This document shows positions 49,182 through 49,977 of a stretch of 49,977 nt of DNA, in pieces. A program made the translations under genes and the position numbers. The DNA is from Tabrizicola sp. (GTDB taxonomy: Bacteria; Pseudomonadota; Alphaproteobacteria; Rhodobacterales; Rhodobacteraceae), in contig NZ_JAEULP010000039.1 of the NCBI RefSeq assembly GCF_016792905.1, forward strand, positions 1 to 49,977, read 5' to 3'. Positions within the stretch are counted from its first letter, which is position 1; every line of letters begins with the position of its first letter. Under the pieces are notes generated by a model. It saw nothing but the letters and a program-made list of their open reading frames with translations. It ran no database searches and was not told the origin of the DNA.

Positions 49182-49977
49182 TCAACCCAGGGCAGCGAAC
49201 CTGCGGGGCACGACAGGCGCGCGCCCGGCGACGGCCTCGATTGGCTCGTTCTCTGTTGCGCTGTTCCCGGGTAGCTCTGCGGCAAGCGCGGCCACCTCAT
49301 GCGGCCTGGCCTCGGGCAGCTCTTCCAGGCCCGGCAGCGGCAGGACGATCGGCTCTGTCACCGCCATCGTCAGCCCGCGCGGCCGCGCGACCGCGAGCGA
49401 TTCACGCGGCGGACGGTCCTGCTTCGGGCGCACGGAGGCGTCGTTCACCTTGATCACGGTGAAGCTGATGTTGTCCTGGTCCGGATCGTCCAGCCGGTTC
49501 AACTCGTCCAGCAGGCGCTCCGCGATCTCGGTCGAGCGGGTCTTGCGGTATCTGGCCAGAACCTTCTCGATCTGGGCATTGGTCAGGAACTGAAGTCCGT
49601 CGGACGAGCAGACCACGATGTCGCCCGCCTTCAGCTCGATGGGCCGCGCAGGGCAGTCGATCTTGGCGATCTTCGAGCCCATCAGAACCGAGACCAGGCA
49701 GTTCCGGTCGGGATGGTTTTGCCCGACCTCGGCGTCAAGCAGCCCTGACTTCACCATGAAGTCGATCTGCGGCGCCATGGAGTGATCTTCGTTCAGCTGG
49801 CTGAGCCGGCCGTTTCGGTAGAGAAACAGCGGCGAGTCGCCGATCGAGATCCACCAGAGCCGGTTCTCGACCAGGGCGGGCACCACCAGCGTCGCGCCCA
49901 TGCCGTCGGTTTCCGGGTGGCTGCGGGTGTGCTGGCGCAGGGTTTCATTGGCAAGGTCGGCCACGCCGCGCAGGATC
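49182..49977 (-). CDS. PP2C family Ser/Thr phosphatase (partial, N-terminus outside window)
   Basis: The frame is open to the window edge, so the N-terminus lies beyond 49977. Visible are the later PPM motifs: GMGATLVVPALV, ISIGDSPLFLYR, LNEDHS, VVCSSDGLQFLT and DNISFTVIKV. After the domain comes a 70-residue Pro/Arg/Glu-rich tail without known domain. PP2C enzymes remove phosphate from Ser/Thr, often opposite a Hanks-type kinase that may lie just outside the window. Confidence 0.88.
   Translation of the reverse strand, partial: ILRGVADLANETLRQHTRSHPETDGMGATLVVPALVENRLWWISIGDSPLFLYRNGRLSQLNEDHSMAPQIDFMVKSGLLDAEVGQNHPDRNCLVSVLMGSKIAKIDCPARPIELKAGDIVVCSSDGLQFLTNAQIEKVLARYRKTRSTEIAERLLDELNRLDDPDQDNISFTVIKVNDASVRPKQDRPPRESLAVARPRGLTMAVTEPIVLPLPGLEELPEARPHEVAALAAELPGNSATENEPIEAVAGRAPVVPRRFAALG

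Overview
This window is a stretch of high-GC chromosome from an alphaproteobacterium, most likely Rhodobacterales (Rhodobacteraceae-like). The evidence is the 5S rRNA followed directly by tRNA-fMet, an error-prone DnaE2 polymerase under a GTTC-N7-GTTC LexA box, a ferritin-VIT1 iron exporter (MbfA type), a small SRP RNA of the 4.5S type, and many tightly packed operons with 4-nt ATGA or GTGA overlaps. There is no prophage, insertion sequence, CRISPR array or plasmid function. The window is ordinary core chromosome with small accessory modules set between housekeeping operons.

Layout. 1-0.3 kb: end of an rRNA operon (5S, tRNA-fMet). 0.5-1.8 kb: gluconate operon (gluconate 5-dehydrogenase, gluconokinase). 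2-3.6 kb: two tandem secreted paralogs of unknown function. 3.7-9.7 kb: argE, a DUF1287 exported protein, mnmH, SOS-controlled dnaE2 lacking its C-terminal OB domain. 9.8-14.8 kb: adenosine kinase-like PfkB kinase, nth, an Ada-like methyltransferase, an OmpA lipoprotein, a FadR-type regulator, an AraC-GyrI regulator. 14.9-16.4 kb: accA and a translationally coupled exported protein that starts at TTG. 16.5-21.1 kb: the ftsE-ftsX-plsC-tfoX-PPOX operon and a divergent zinc-ribbon protein. 21.2-27.9 kb: ilvD, two hypotheticals, a peroxiredoxin, a ferredoxin reductase, rsmD, a HAD phosphatase, recR. 27.9-33.3 kb: recR-ybaB-GNAT-dnaX and the SRP RNA, with a phosphatase/TetR/hydrolase/DinB module lying between dnaX and the SRP RNA. 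33.4-41.8 kb: an atypical M24 protein, fadH, an EF-hand protein, LysR, OmpA, GNAT, a CinA-like protein, map. 41.9-45.8 kb: a periplasmic Moco oxidoreductase with its cytochrome b, then accD-folC. 45.8-49.98 kb: a NYN nuclease with a LOTUS-like tail, a TetR micro-operon with three operators, mbfA, an iodotyrosine-deiodinase-like flavoprotein, and a PP2C phosphatase running off the end.

How the parts work together. DNA repair and replication (dnaE2, nth, Ada-like, recR, dnaX) and fatty-acid or envelope supply (accA, accD, plsC, ftsEX) recur. Most regulation visible here is local: a LexA box at dnaE2, a double TAGACC operator between a TetR gene and a hydrolase, three TGAACT-N4-AGTTCA operators and an Irr-like box between a TetR micro-operon and mbfA.

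The best candidates for undescribed biology are the 46.5-49.2 kb region (secreted 57-aa peptide, TetR, iron exporter, deiodinase-like enzyme), the tandem secreted paralogs at 2-3.6 kb, the NYN-LOTUS protein, and two families of palindromic repeats placed at the stop codons of + strand genes in convergent pairs.
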